The notes under the pieces are model-generated. The model did no database searches. It was not told the DNA's origin and saw nothing but the letters and a program-made list of their open reading frames with translations. A program made the translations under genes and the position numbers. This document shows, in pieces, positions 5,144-5,769 of a stretch of 5,769 nt of DNA (the first letter of the stretch is position 1; every line of letters begins with the position of its first letter). The DNA is from an uncultured Gloeocapsa sp. GTDB taxonomy: Bacteria > Cyanobacteriota > Cyanobacteriia > Cyanobacteriales > Gloeocapsaceae. The stretch covers positions 1-5,769 of the forward strand of contig CALGKL010000319.1 of assembly GCA_937930495.1 (NCBI GenBank). Direction: 5' to 3'.

Positions 5144-5769
5144 GTGGCAGTTACAACAGCAGCATCTCGTTTAGGTGTTTCGGCTTTTGATGAAAGCAGT
5201 CGCGTCGAATTACGTCCTAATTGGACCAAAGATGAAGCTCAAATCGCGATTCGTGCAGTTTACCGTCAAGTATTCGGTAATGACTATATCATGAAGTCAG
5301 AGCGTCTAACTAGCTTAGAATCCTTACTCTGTAATCGTTCCATTACCGTGAAAGATTTTGTCAGAGGTGTAGCGAAATCGGAATTGTATAAGTCTAAATT
5401 CCTCTATGGCAATTTCCAAACCAGAGTAATTGAGTTAAATATCAAGCATTTACTCGGTCGCGCTCCCTATGATGAGTCAGAGGTAGTTTATCACCTAGAT
5501 TTATATCAAAACGAAGGTTTTGACGCTGATATCGATTCTTACATAGATTCTGCTGAGTATGATGAGAACTTTGGTGAGAATATAGTCCCCTATTACCGCG
5601 GTTTTACCACTCAACCTAATCAAAAAACCGTAGGTTTTACCCGGATGTTCCAACTTTACCGTGGTTATGCTAATAGCGATCGCGCTCAAATCGCCGGGAC
5701 AACCTCTCGTTTAGCCAAAGAATTAGCCACCAATAGCGCTTCGGCTGTTTCTGGACCTTCCGGAAGTAA
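5144..5769 (+). CDS. cpcC: Second phycocyanin rod linker (CpcC type), 3' end outside window
   Basis: A rod linker starting at GTG, with 208 full codons before the right edge. It encodes the whole N-terminal linker domain: [72 protein letters not shown] and [19 protein letters not shown]. By hand alignment it is about three quarters identical to the first linker over about 180 residues. Motifs such as [13 protein letters not shown] make it the more CpcC1-like of the pair. The reading frame reaches the hinge (SAVSGPSGS) and continues past the edge. The TAA formed by the last three bases is out of frame (frame codon AGT, then AA). The missing part should be roughly 60-85 residues, including a CpcD-like domain. 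Two related linkers allow stacking of at least two kinds of hexamer per rod, one core-proximal and one distal. Confidence 0.94.
   Translation, partial: MAVTTAASRLGVSAFDESSRVELRPNWTKDEAQIAIRAVYRQVFGNDYIMKSERLTSLESLLCNRSITVKDFVRGVAKSELYKSKFLYGNFQTRVIELNIKHLLGRAPYDESEVVYHLDLYQNEGFDADIDSYIDSAEYDENFGENIVPYYRGFTTQPNQKTVGFTRMFQLYRGYANSDRAQIAGTTSRLAKELATNSASAVSGPSGS
5676..5683. repeat. HIP1 octamer GCGATCGC
   Basis: It lies in the NSDRAQ codons of the second linker, at the same protein position as the copy in the first linker. Confidence 0.85.

Noticed and set aside
5501..5689. Minus-strand open frame opposite the second linker
   Set aside because: It overlaps strongly conserved linker codons and is explained as a chance antisense frame.
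5767..5769. TAA at the very end of the window as the stop of the second linker
   Set aside because: The frame from GTG 5144 reads AGT at 5765-5767 and then AA, so this TAA is out of frame and the gene continues.

Overview
The window comes from a phycobilisome-bearing cyanobacterium. The evidence is a full-length phycocyanin alpha subunit, two phycocyanin rod linkers, three copies of the HIP1 octamer GCGATCGC, and moderately AT-rich DNA. The species cannot be fixed from the sequence.

Layout, left to right. Positions 2-949 (+) hold the rest of a gene that enters from the left edge. It encodes a basic N-terminus, one membrane segment and a long Gln/Pro/Thr-rich tail with two kinds of repeat; I do not recognise it. 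Positions 1013-2236 (+) encode a complete FAD-dependent aromatic hydroxylase of the UbiH/COQ6 family, plausibly acting on a quinone precursor. Positions 2379-3522 are a complete 1144-bp IS630-type insertion sequence. It has 27-bp two-block inverted ends, a flanking TA on both sides, and a transposase on the minus strand split into two frames that a -1 shift at an A7 run would join. Positions 3525-3790 are the region upstream of the phycocyanin genes. They hold what looks like a minus-strand remnant of a beta-helix protein gene cut by the IS, then an 8-bp hairpin, a perfect 16-bp palindrome and 11-bp-spaced direct repeats. Positions 3791-4279 (+) are cpcA, 4302-5120 (+) a complete CpcC-type rod linker, and 5144 to the edge (+) a second CpcC-type linker that starts at GTG and is still open at the right end.

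The cpcA and linker genes form one operon, with short gaps and good ribosome binding sites before both linkers. Their products build phycobilisome rods: CpcA pairs with CpcB to form phycocyanin discs, and the linkers sit in and join the discs. The main oddity is that cpcB, normally directly upstream of cpcA, is absent. In its place are a short AT-rich region rich in symmetric sequences, a broken minus-strand gene and the IS. I read the IS as marking a rearrangement next to this operon. I found no wholly new system. The items most worth following up are the cpcB-less operon, the broken gene around the IS, and the operator-like elements before cpcA.
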